Source: Dyadobacter sp. CY356
Lineage (GTDB): Bacteria; Bacteroidota; Bacteroidia; Cytophagales; Spirosomataceae
Direction: 5' to 3'
DNA: 64,000 nucleotides
Assembly: GCF_021440195.1 (NCBI RefSeq)
Contig: NZ_JAJTSZ010000001.1
Coordinates: 992,001-1,056,000 of the forward strand
In this document: piece by piece, positions 18,507-27,189 of the stretch
Layout: the number at the start of each line of letters is the position of its first letter
How positions within the stretch are numbered: the stretch's first letter is position 1
Program-made: the position numbers and the translations under genes
The notes under the pieces: generated by a model
What the model was told of the DNA's origin: nothing
What the model saw: the letters and a program-made list of their open reading frames with translations, nothing else
Database searches by the model: none

Positions 18507-21500
18507 ATGATAAAAACCGCCGGGTTATTCAGGTCTTTTTCAAACAAAAAATACATTGAACGTTTTCTTGCATTTACTGTGCTTTGGGGAGCTATAATAT
18601 TTTCAGCCAATCATGCAAAAGCAGGCATTGCTGCTGATTCCATCAAGGTCACATTGACGGAAGGTACCAACATGGCCACCGATTTATCTCCCGACAAAAA
18701 ACTTATAGCAGTTGATATTCAGGGAACTATATGGACTATTCCGCTTACCGGCGGTGATGCAAAAGCATTGACTGACGGAATGGGCGATGACCGCCAGCCA
18801 CGTTGGTCGCCGGATGGTAGCCGTATTGCCTTTCAGTCGTTTCGTGATGGGTATTATCATATCTGGGCCGTCAATAAAGATGGTTCGGGATTAACCCAAT
18901 TGACTTTTGGCGTTTTCGACGAACGCGAACCGGAATGGTCGCCGGATGGTAGGTTTCTTGTTTTTTCATCAGACCGGGGCGGTAATTATGATATCTGGAA
19001 AATGGATCTTTCCATAAGAGCCATGACGCAGTTGACGACCGATCCTGCCAATGATTATTTCCCGGCTTATGCCAGTGATGGAAGTAAAATCGCTTTTGTT
19101 TCTGAACGTAAATCTGCACCCGGAATTTATGTTTTAAATACAGATGGTTCTGAGAAAGTGGTCGTTAAAAATACAGCTAAACTAGCCGGGCCATCCTTCA
19201 ACCAGGCAGGAACGCATATTCTTTTCAACACATTTACCGGTGATTATAGTAATTTGGAAAGTGTTGAAATTTCAACCGGTCAGGCGACAGCTTTAACACT
19301 TCACGGCGAAGATGTATTTCCTTTCCGCACAAGCTGGATATCTCCCCAGGAATATTTATACAGTGCCGACGGAAAAATCAAACGGGCAAAAACAGGTGAA
19401 AACACAGGCCGGAGTATTGCTTTCAAAGCCATTGCTATCGTAACAAAACCGTCTTACACCAGAAAAACATACGATTTTAATAGTGGTAAACCGAAAAGGG
19501 TAAAAGGAATAAAAGGACTGAATGTGTCGCCTGACGGGAAAAGTTTTGTGTTTTCTGCCTTGGGTGATCTGTGGATTTTGCAAAAAGGAACAATGATTCC
19601 AAAACAATTAACGAAAGATGCTTTTCTGGATGCGGATCCAACTTTTTCACCGGATGGAAATACGATAGCGTTCCTTACCGACCGTTCGGGAGCGATGAAT
19701 CTTTGGCTTCATGATGTAAAAACAGGAAAACAAACACAACTTGCAAAAACAGAATACGATATTAATTATCCGGTTTTCTCACCGGATGGCACAAAAATCG
19801 CCTTTTACCAGGCCGATTCTAAAAACGCCTGGGGACGGGGAACACTGCAGACAATTGAAGTAAAATCGGGAAAAATTGAAAAGATACATGAATCACTTTT
19901 TGTACCCAGTCAGCCAAGCTGGTCGGCAGATGCAAAAACGATCGCACTTTCGGGATTAGAAGTTTATTCGACACGTTACCGTGAAGGAATTAATAAGATT
20001 TTATTGGTATCACTTGATAAAAAATCAGACCGTTTCGTGTCTCCGGTAGCTGAACGGTCACTCGGTATGCGTGCTAAAAACGGACCGGCCTGGTCGCCGG
20101 ATGGAAAAATGATGGCCTATGTTCAGGATGGTTTGTTGTGGGTAATCGCTGTCGATCCTTCCGGGACAATCGTGGGTCCGCCACGAGGTTTAACGCATGA
20201 ATTATCGGAGGTGCCAAGCTGGACAGGCGATTCAAAAATGCTGGTTTATATGGCCACAGATACCATCAAACAAATCCGCGTTTCTGATGGAAAGGTCGAG
20301 TCAATTCCTATGAATTTCAAATGGGATTATAAACAGCCGAAAGAAACGATCGTGATCCACGCCGGAAAAGTTTTTGATGGCAGAAATAAGGAATATGTCA
20401 AAAATGTTGACATCATTATTGAAGGAAACCGTATTAGCGAAATCCTTCCGCACAAAGCTGGCCGAGCCGGAAAACTGGTTAACGCATCAGACAAGACCGT
20501 CATTCCCGGACTTTTTGAAATGCACACACATCAGCACGCCATGGCTGGCGCAAAATTGGGACGTTTATGGCTTTCCTATGGTATCACTTCTCTGCGGGAG
20601 ACCGGTGCGGATCCGTATGACGCTTTGGAAAGAAAAGAATCCTGGGATAGCGGGACGCTGACAGGTCCGCGCGAATTTTTTACGGGTGGTTTAACTGACG
20701 GGAGCCGCATTTATTACGGTCTTGCTAACAGCGTACATTCCACAGCCCAGCTTGATCTCGAATTGGAACGTGCTTCCCGATTGGGTTATGATATGATCAA
20801 AACCTACGTCCGGATGCCAGATATTTTGCAGCAGCGCATTACCAGTTATGCGCATAAAATTGGCATTCCGGTCTCGTCTCATGAGATATTCCCGGCGATG
20901 CGTTATGGCGTAGATGCGGTGGAGCATATCGGTGGAACCAGTCGTCGAGGGTATTCTCCAAAGATTTCCCAGATGAATTTCACCTATCAGGACGTAACTG
21001 AACTATTGGTAAAATCACAAATGAATATCACGCCTACGGCTTCATTGCAAGGCGGATTTTATGCCATGGCCGCAAAGTATCCCGATTATTATGAAAACAA
21101 GCAGTTCAAGGTTTTTTATTCAGAAGAATTCAGAAATGGATTGAAAGAGGGGGCTGCTCAAATTGAGAAAACATTTCCGGGATATCTGTCCAATTTTGGT
21201 ATGATTCAAAAAACAGTCAAAAACCTGATTGCAAGCGGCGCCAGGGTCACGGCTGGTACGGACAGCCCATTTGTTCCGTACGCCATGAGCCTTCATTCTG
21301 AACTTCAATGCTGGGTTGACGGTGGTGTTTCGCCATTTGAGACACTTCGTTCGGCAACATTATGGTCGGCAGAAGCAGTAGGGGTGAGCAAAGATCTGGG
21401 AACGATTGAAAAGGGAAAACTGGCTGATCTGGTGATTGTAGACGGTGATCCGCTTGTGAAAATCGAAGATGCCTGGAATGTGAAACATGTGATGAAAAAC

Positions 21501-21542
21501 GGTATTCTTTTTTCGCTGGAAGATCTTTTAAAACAGCCTTAA
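18507..21542 (+). CDS. Exported amidohydrolase with N-terminal PD40/TolB-like propeller
   Basis: The 1011-residue protein has an N-terminal hydrophobic segment (about residues 18-37) that should export it. A beta-propeller of six or more PD40 repeats follows to about residue 620 (WSPDGSRIAF, WSPDGRFLVF, FSPDGNTIAF, FSPDGTKIAF, WSPDGKMMAY). From about 625 there is a metal-dependent amidohydrolase domain with the HxH metal motif (MHTHQH, His673 and His675), later histidines in SHEIFP and VEHIGG, and the distal Asp919 in AGTDSPF. The fusion resembles imidazolonepropionase/prolidase-like enzymes. The 15-base gap to an M20 peptidase suggests a joint peptide or amide degradation pathway. Confidence 0.88.
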   Translation: MIKTAGLFRSFSNKKYIERFLAFTVLWGAIIFSANHAKAGIAADSIKVTLTEGTNMATDLSPDKKLIAVDIQGTIWTIPLTGGDAKALTDGMGDDRQPRWSPDGSRIAFQSFRDGYYHIWAVNKDGSGLTQLTFGVFDEREPEWSPDGRFLVFSSDRGGNYDIWKMDLSIRAMTQLTTDPANDYFPAYASDGSKIAFVSERKSAPGIYVLNTDGSEKVVVKNTAKLAGPSFNQAGTHILFNTFTGDYSNLESVEISTGQATALTLHGEDVFPFRTSWISPQEYLYSADGKIKRAKTGENTGRSIAFKAIAIVTKPSYTRKTYDFNSGKPKRVKGIKGLNVSPDGKSFVFSALGDLWILQKGTMIPKQLTKDAFLDADPTFSPDGNTIAFLTDRSGAMNLWLHDVKTGKQTQLAKTEYDINYPVFSPDGTKIAFYQADSKNAWGRGTLQTIEVKSGKIEKIHESLFVPSQPSWSADAKTIALSGLEVYSTRYREGINKILLVSLDKKSDRFVSPVAERSLGMRAKNGPAWSPDGKMMAYVQDGLLWVIAVDPSGTIVGPPRGLTHELSEVPSWTGDSKMLVYMATDTIKQIRVSDGKVESIPMNFKWDYKQPKETIVIHAGKVFDGRNKEYVKNVDIIIEGNRISEILPHKAGRAGKLVNASDKTVIPGLFEMHTHQHAMAGAKLGRLWLSYGITSLRETGADPYDALERKESWDSGTLTGPREFFTGGLTDGSRIYYGLANSVHSTAQLDLELERASRLGYDMIKTYVRMPDILQQRITSYAHKIGIPVSSHEIFPAMRYGVDAVEHIGGTSRRGYSPKISQMNFTYQDVTELLVKSQMNITPTASLQGGFYAMAAKYPDYYENKQFKVFYSEEFRNGLKEGAAQIEKTFPGYLSNFGMIQKTVKNLIASGARVTAGTDSPFVPYAMSLHSELQCWVDGGVSPFETLRSATLWSAEAVGVSKDLGTIEKGKLADLVIVDGDPLVKIEDAWNVKHVMKNGILFSLEDLLKQP

Positions 21543-21557
21543 TTTATTTGAAATAAA

Positions 21558-23102
21558 ATGGTTTTAAAATTGATAAAAACAACATACGCTGCACTATTAC
21601 TAACTATGTTATTAATTAGCAGTCAGTTAAATGCCAAGAAGATTCCGGAAGAAAATAGTGATGCAATTATTTCAAAAATGATGTTTCCGGCTTTGGAAGA
21701 ACTGAAAGATTACGTTTCGATTCCAAACGATGCGCTCGTAGCTGAGGATATTGATAAAAATCTTGCCTGGTCTGAAAAAGCATTCGCCAAACGCGGATTT
21801 AAAACGGCTGTTCTTAAAACCGGGAAACTGCCTTTATTTTCAGCTGAAAAAACCTATCCTAAAAACACTAAAACAGTCCTGTTTTATTTCCATTTGGACG
21901 GACAGGCAGTTCGTCCGGCTGAGTGGTTTCAGAAAGATCCGTATTTGACAGTTTTGAAAGAAAAAAGTGCGGATGGGAATTTTAAAGAAATTGACTGGAA
22001 TTTACTGAAAGGAGAAAAGATCAATGATGAATGGCGGATTTTTGCGCGTTCAACTTCTGATGATAAAGGCCCGATTGTGATGCTTTTACAGGCGCTTGAT
22101 ATTTTGTCTGCCCGAAATCAGCAGCCTCCGTTTAATGTGAAGATCGTTTTGGATTGTGAAGAAGAAAAGGGCTCTCCCGGATTGAAAGCGGCGTTGGCAC
22201 AGTACAAAACCCAGCTGATGGCAGATTTTCTGATTGTGATGGACGGCCCGATGCACGCCACAAACAGACCGACACTTACTTTTGGCTGCCGGGGCGGTAC
22301 CGGTTTTTCGCTTACAACCTATGGAGCGATTACCCAGCAGCACAGCGGGCATTTTGGAAATTATTCTCCCGATCCAACTTTTAGTCTTGCCAAAATCATT
22401 TCAACGATGAAGGATGATGACGGGAGAGTATTAATTGACGGGTTTTATGACGGTATTAAATTCGATGCCGAAGCGGTAAAACTTATGGCCGCTGTTCCTG
22501 ATAATCTTTCTGAAATCAATGACCGTTTGCAGATTGCCGAAGCAGAAAAAGTTGGAAAAAATTACCAGGAATCCATGCAGTATCCTTCGCTGAATGTCAG
22601 GGGTTTAAAAGCTGCTGTAACGGGGAAAGGTGGCGGATCTATTATTCCGGAAGAGGCACTGGCAGAATTTGGTATTCGTCTGGTGCCGGAAACTGATGGA
22701 GCGCATATGACTTTGCTTGTTAAAAAACATATTGAAAAACAAGGTTATACCGTTGTCGATCATGTGCCTTCGAAGCAGGAACGGATGGCGCATAAAAAAC
22801 TGGTTTTCATGAGTGGCGGAGGAGCCGGAAGTCCGGCTTTTCGTACCGAAGTAAACTCACCGATTGGTAATTGGTTGAGAAAATCAGTCACAGAAAATTT
22901 TAATGAACAACCAGTGATTATCCGTATTATGGGCGGTTCTGTTCCGGTGGTGCCATTTATTCAAACCCTTGGCGTTCCGGCTGTGATTGTTCCGATGGTC
23001 AATATGGATAACAATCAACATAGTCCAAATGAAAATCTACGGATCGGCAATTTGAGAATGGGTATCAAAACCTGTCTTGCAATTTTGACGACACCGATCT
23101 GA
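21558..23102 (+). CDS. M20-family metallopeptidase (dipeptidase-like), exported
   Basis: The 514-residue protein has a signal peptide (about residues 1-26). The dinuclear zinc site of M20 peptidases is visible: FHLDGQ (His and Asp), STSDDKGP (bridging Asp), CEEEKGS (catalytic Glu and metal Glu), LIVMDGP (Asp) and, near the end, NNQHSPNENLRI (His). A lid/dimerisation domain lies between. It lies 15 bases after the PD40-amidohydrolase and surely shares its transcript. The likely substrates are dipeptides or N-acyl amino acids in the periplasm. Confidence 0.87.
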   Translation: MVLKLIKTTYAALLLTMLLISSQLNAKKIPEENSDAIISKMMFPALEELKDYVSIPNDALVAEDIDKNLAWSEKAFAKRGFKTAVLKTGKLPLFSAEKTYPKNTKTVLFYFHLDGQAVRPAEWFQKDPYLTVLKEKSADGNFKEIDWNLLKGEKINDEWRIFARSTSDDKGPIVMLLQALDILSARNQQPPFNVKIVLDCEEEKGSPGLKAALAQYKTQLMADFLIVMDGPMHATNRPTLTFGCRGGTGFSLTTYGAITQQHSGHFGNYSPDPTFSLAKIISTMKDDDGRVLIDGFYDGIKFDAEAVKLMAAVPDNLSEINDRLQIAEAEKVGKNYQESMQYPSLNVRGLKAAVTGKGGGSIIPEEALAEFGIRLVPETDGAHMTLLVKKHIEKQGYTVVDHVPSKQERMAHKKLVFMSGGGAGSPAFRTEVNSPIGNWLRKSVTENFNEQPVIIRIMGGSVPVVPFIQTLGVPAVIVPMVNMDNNQHSPNENLRIGNLRMGIKTCLAILTTPI

Positions 23103-23214
23103 TTTACCCGTGTTACCCGCCTAAGTATGCTTAAAAGCGGCTTATATTATGTCACATATTTAAACCTTTTGCACGGCAGGAAATGTAGGGACGAGATAAA
23201 AGTTTTGATTAACG

Positions 23215-23299
23215 TTTTTTAAGATACGATCAGAGAGGCATTTAAGTAGTTTTCATTTATTCCAACTATTTTTATACTAATCGTATCTTTTTAAAAAAT
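23215..23299. repeat. Inverted repeat before the split OmpA gene
   Basis: AAGATACGAT (23221-23230) and its complement ATCGTATCTT (23280-23289) are separated by 49 bases and flanked by T- and A-runs. The element ends 10 bases before the next gene. It may be regulatory or a degenerate small mobile element. Confidence 0.35.
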
Positions 23300-23308
23300 G
23301 CTATTCAG

Positions 23309-24343
23309 TTGTCGCGCTATAATCAGGTGATAAGTCAAAATAAGATATCTTACAAAAGTAATCCACTCAGCATTTTGGGCAGATTTTACTTTTTACAGTT
23401 TTTGATTTTTTGTTTTTATTTGATCAATATCAGCAATGCACAAACCCTGCGTGTCTGTTATATACCTGACGCGCGCTCAACGTATCAGGATCATGGCTAC
23501 ACATTTGACGGGCAGTATATGGCTGGAAGTGGCGCACAGAAACTTTTAAACGAAGAGAATTTTGGTAGTAAAGGAATTGTAAAACATAAGGTTACGCTTG
23601 TTGCTCTTAGTGATATTCCTATTTCGCTGTCTACAATTTCAAAGGCGAATTGTGGTGCCGTTTTTGTAGGCATGTTTTACAATCCGCAAAGTCCGGAAGT
23701 GATCAGGGTATCTGAATTGAACGCAATCCGGGATTGGTCCTTGCAGAAAAAGGAAAATCTGGCTGTAATTTGTGAATCGCATGCCGCTGTCTGGGGTTAT
23801 GAAAGAATGGATAGTGAATCCAAAATAAGCATGGCAACTGGGGAGGGCGAAAAGACAAAAATTTTTGACGGGCCTTTTGGGAAAGTACCCAGGTTTGTAC
23901 AAGGCGGACATGCGATTGGCTGGTTAAAGGGCGGGGCGCCTGTCATTCTCTCAAAAAATGAACAAGGCAATACTTCCATGGCCTTTGACAAGGTAACGGG
24001 TGATATTATTTTAGGTGATGTTGATATTCTGACTTCGCTCGGTGGAATTTCTCCCGGCGAATCCATAAACAACAATAATGATATACTTTTTGCCAATATA
24101 TGGGCTTATGCCCAGGAACTGACAAAGAAACCTATACCGCCCGGGAAAGTTAAAATAGCCTTTCGGGTTTTTGACAAAATTACCTCTGACAAAATTGTTG
24201 CTCCTGTAATCATTACAGACAAAGCCGTTTCCAGTATTGAAATTGATTCAGATAGTTCTGGTATCACCTCCGTATCGTTAAATAATAAGCAGGTTTATCG
24301 GTTTCAGATCAGAGCAGCAGGTTATCAGGATTATTTTACCTAG
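23309..24343 (+). CDS. Exported protein, 5' part of an interrupted OmpA-family gene
   Basis: The 344-residue frame starts with TTG at 23309 and has a signal anchor/signal peptide (about residues 26-45, ending SNAQ). The main part has an alpha/beta pattern reminiscent of glutamine-amidotransferase/ThuA-like folds (GAVFVGMFY, GGHAIGWLKGGAPV, GDVDILTSLGG), but no family is certain. The last 70 residues look like a carboxypeptidase-regulatory-type beta-sandwich (VKIAFRVFDKITSDK to FQIRAAGYQDYFT). The frame stops at TAG (24341-24343) in the middle of this sandwich. The same frame then continues as an OmpA domain, so the original product was probably one 498-residue protein. Confidence 0.7.
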   Translation: MSRYNQVISQNKISYKSNPLSILGRFYFLQFLIFCFYLINISNAQTLRVCYIPDARSTYQDHGYTFDGQYMAGSGAQKLLNEENFGSKGIVKHKVTLVALSDIPISLSTISKANCGAVFVGMFYNPQSPEVIRVSELNAIRDWSLQKKENLAVICESHAAVWGYERMDSESKISMATGEGEKTKIFDGPFGKVPRFVQGGHAIGWLKGGAPVILSKNEQGNTSMAFDKVTGDIILGDVDILTSLGGISPGESINNNNDILFANIWAYAQELTKKPIPPGKVKIAFRVFDKITSDKIVAPVIITDKAVSSIEIDSDSSGITSVSLNNKQVYRFQIRAAGYQDYFT

Positions 24344-24349
24344 AAATAT

Positions 24350-24805
24350 GTGAGTGATACAATGAGCGGAGTTTTTGACTTTGCGCTCACTCCGAAGGTG
24401 CAAAAGGTCGAAAAAATTGAAAAGCCAATAGTTATGGAAAACACAGAAAAAGTAGTGAATTTAGAAAGACCGGCAGTTTTAAATCATCTGTTTTTTGAGC
24501 AGTCAAAGTTCAATATTCTGCCATCATCTTTTGAAGAACTTGATTCTCTGGCTGCAAGTTTAAAGGCGGAACCGAATCTGAAAATTGAATTGCGCGGCTA
24601 TACAGATAAAATTGGTCCGGCAGATAAAAATCTTATACTCTCAATTGACCGTGTTAAGGCGGTAAAACAATATCTGGTTAGCAAAGGAATCGATCCCATC
24701 AGAATCCGGACAAGAGGTTTCGGAGATACACAACGCGTTTATACAGGACAGGACACAGAACTGAGGATGAAGAATCGGAGGGTTGAAATTGTTTTTGTGC
24801 GTTGA
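24350..24805 (+). pseudogene. OmpA-family C-terminal fragment after an in-frame TAG
   Basis: This frame is in the same phase as the preceding gene and separated from it by one amber codon; its first in-frame start is GTG at 24350. It begins with the missing last strand of the beta-sandwich (VFDFALTPK). A Val/Glu/Lys linker and a complete OmpA peptidoglycan-binding domain follow (LNHLFFEQSKFNILPSS; IELRGYTDKIGPADKN; LSIDRVKAVKQYL; RTRGFGDT; NRRVEIVF). It has no signal peptide, so it could work only if fused to the upstream part by readthrough. A sequencing error, a recent nonsense mutation and stop-codon readthrough are all possible. Confidence 0.65.
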
Positions 24806-24861
24806 ATTGGAAATTTCGATAGGTTGTGTGCAGCTTAATTGAATTTTATATCGTCGGATTT

Positions 24862-24920
24862 GAATCCGGTATTATTATAATATTGTGGAATTAGAATCCG
24901 ATAATATTATAATATTTTGG
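24862..24920. repeat. Tandem 27-bp A/T-rich direct repeat
   Basis: GAATCCGGTATTATTATAAT... (24862-24888) recurs with changes as GAATCCGATAATATTATAAT... (24894-24920), at a 32-base period. Each copy contains a self-complementary ATATTATAATAT-type core. It lies between the ends of two converging genes. Confidence 0.5.
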
Positions 24921-24929
24921 TACTCCAAT

Positions 24930-26276
24930 CTATAAATTGCCTAGTTCAGCTAATTTTTTCTTCAACGCGTCATTATGAAGATTTCTGGCCACAATTTTTC
25001 CATCGGGTCCGATAATCAGATTGAAAGGAAAACCCTGAACATCATACGTTTCCATAAGTTTGTTTGTCTTGTCAGAAAGGATTTGTGGCCATGGTAAGGG
25101 GTGTTTTTTTAAATAATCAGATAGTTTTTCCGGTGAATCAAGGCAGGCTATGCTTATAAATTCGATGTTCTTCTTATTTACTGTTTTGTAAGTATTTTGA
25201 AGATCTGGTAATTCTTCAACACATGGCTTGCACCAGGTTCCCCAAAAATCAATAAATACATACTTACCCTTGTAATCCGATATTCTGAGGATTTTTCCAG
25301 TTTGAAATTCTTTACTTTCGAAAGGTTTAAACAAATATCCGACCTGTTTCGAGCTTTGCTTTTTGTCATTTTTTACAATTTCCAGTAGCAAAGTTCGATG
25401 ATCGGGGTCAACACCAAGATTGCGGAAATTGGCCGTATTGGACGTTTCATTTAGGGAAAGCAGTTCACCTTTTCCGATACCGTCAAAAAAGCTGTATTTT
25501 TTAATGGAGTCCTCTTTATTGATTATTACAATTTCCGGGGCCTCGTAGTTTGGTGCATCGAATCCCCTTCTTACAGCTAGTTCGTAAACCCTGCCTTCAT
25601 GTTTTAAAATGGTTTGAGCATATTGTGGAATGCTGTATACATAATTTCTATTTTCCGGCTGATCAGGCAGATATTTAACAACCAGGGGTAATTGTTTTTT
25701 TTGTGTTTTTCCTTCACGAAACGTTTCATAGGATACCTTCGTAATGTTGGAAATGTTACGCATTGCTGGACCAAACCTGGCAGATTCCGGGTAAAACGGA
25801 TTCTCATCTTCAAAATCAAGATTATTGTTGGTGTCTATCATAACAGCTACTTTTCCTGATTCATCCAATCCTCTAACTACATAAACAAAACATTTGATTG
25901 GTGTTTTTGAAAGATATTTTTCATCAGGTTTCCATTCCCAGGATTCCTGAAAATTCTCGTACGTGTTTTGATTTAAATTTCCTGACTGGTAATTCTGGTA
26001 AATCAATTGCTTCACGTCAAAATTGACCATCGATTTGACAACGTTTTTCCAGTTTTTTGGTATTCCTTTTACAGGCAAATAAGTTTTTGTCCAGATGTCT
26101 CCATTTGGATCGCCTGCCCTGTATTCCGGTGAAAGAAGTAAATAGTCGACATCAAATGGTCCGAATCCATCAACAATTGTTAATGGCAGGCTGATAATTT
26201 CTCCGCTTTGATCATGTTTTTGATTACAGGAAACTAATAGCGCAAAAGCGCAAAGAAAAACTGTTTTACATTTCAT
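24930..26276 (-). CDS. TlpA-like thioredoxin-fold lipoprotein
   Basis: The 448-residue protein has a lipoprotein signal ending in LVSC (Cys17). About 290 residues without a recognised family follow. A C-terminal thioredoxin/AhpC-TSA-like domain (about 310-448) carries the active site FWGTWCKPCVEELPDL (CxxC) and the cis-proline region GFPFNLIIGPDGKIV. It would be a membrane-anchored periplasmic disulfide oxidoreductase. The gene stands alone, converging with the OmpA fragment. Confidence 0.87.
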   Translation of the reverse strand: MKCKTVFLCAFALLVSCNQKHDQSGEIISLPLTIVDGFGPFDVDYLLLSPEYRAGDPNGDIWTKTYLPVKGIPKNWKNVVKSMVNFDVKQLIYQNYQSGNLNQNTYENFQESWEWKPDEKYLSKTPIKCFVYVVRGLDESGKVAVMIDTNNNLDFEDENPFYPESARFGPAMRNISNITKVSYETFREGKTQKKQLPLVVKYLPDQPENRNYVYSIPQYAQTILKHEGRVYELAVRRGFDAPNYEAPEIVIINKEDSIKKYSFFDGIGKGELLSLNETSNTANFRNLGVDPDHRTLLLEIVKNDKKQSSKQVGYLFKPFESKEFQTGKILRISDYKGKYVFIDFWGTWCKPCVEELPDLQNTYKTVNKKNIEFISIACLDSPEKLSDYLKKHPLPWPQILSDKTNKLMETYDVQGFPFNLIIGPDGKIVARNLHNDALKKKLAELGNL

Positions 26277-26500
26277 AATAGGGAATTAAACGTTTTATGC
26301 TTTTCCGGAAAAATGTATACTTTTCTAAATATATTAAATCGTAGGCTGTACTTTTCGAATGAGATTGATAAAAACAGAAATTTTTTCGACGGCAGTTATG
26401 AATAATTCTTCCCTTTACTTTTTTATAATCAGCAGTTATAAGTCAAACATCCAATTATCTTAAAAAATAAAATTACCTTTTCACACCAAATAACAGTTCG

Positions 26501-27127
26501 ATGAAAAAACTATACGCAACACTAAAATACAAACTACTACTACCGCTTTTGACCCTTTTATCTTTTCAGGCATTTTGTCAAACGGCGCCCCCTTCACCTG
26601 CGGCAGACTCTCTTAAAATGGGCCTGAAATTTAAAACCGCCCCAATTTATGCCAGGCTTATGCCTTTTGCCATTTACACGGGTCCGGGCATAACCACCGA
26701 CCGGATCGCGCAGATGATCGAAGTTGGAAAAACTTTTAATGTCGTCGACGTTGGAATTGCTTTTGGGCGGAATTCGCTGAGGCCTGATACTTCGTTATTT
26801 TTGGAAGGTAAGGTAACAATGGACGTTGGTAATATCGGTATTTTTGCCAACGAAATGACCATAGGAGCAGGACGGGTTTTTGACAATAAAGGAAGTCTGA
26901 TGCTTGAACTTTCCTACAATTTATTTGCTCAGCTTTCAAAGAATTTTGGCGTCGGACTTACAACGGGTTATTACGATTTTAGCAATCAGACATACGGCAG
27001 CTCTAAAAGTTTCTTCGGGGTTTTTATCAGATATGGTTTGCAGCGCAGCGATTCCGGAGGAATTTTGGGTTTAGGAAGAGGAAGGCCCGGACGACGCCAG
27101 GGACATCACCGGGGACGGGGGCGATGA
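26501..27127 (+). CDS. Exported protein with Arg/Gly-rich tail, unknown function
   Basis: The 208-residue protein has a signal peptide ending FCQ (about residue 27). The centre has strand-like segments with alternating hydrophobic residues (LFLEGKVTMDVGNIGIFANE; VGLTTGYYDFS) that could form a small barrel. The last 20 residues are a highly basic Arg/Gly/His tail (GRGRPGRRQGHHRGRGR), which is unusual for an exported protein. It has its own terminator and converges with porV. No family is recognised. Confidence 0.65.
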   Translation: MKKLYATLKYKLLLPLLTLLSFQAFCQTAPPSPAADSLKMGLKFKTAPIYARLMPFAIYTGPGITTDRIAQMIEVGKTFNVVDVGIAFGRNSLRPDTSLFLEGKVTMDVGNIGIFANEMTIGAGRVFDNKGSLMLELSYNLFAQLSKNFGVGLTTGYYDFSNQTYGSSKSFFGVFIRYGLQRSDSGGILGLGRGRPGRRQGHHRGRGR

Positions 27128-27170
27128 AATCAAAGGCCGGTAAGAAATCTGTTTTACCGGCCTTTGATTT
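27127..27170. terminator. Bidirectional terminator between the RG-tail gene and porV
   Basis: A perfect 17-bp inverted repeat (27127-27143 with 27154-27170; core AAAGGCCGGTAA) has a 10-base loop and A/T outer ends. The first base is the last base of the upstream stop codon. Confidence 0.88.
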
Positions 27171-27189
27171 TTGTAAAATATAGATTGAT

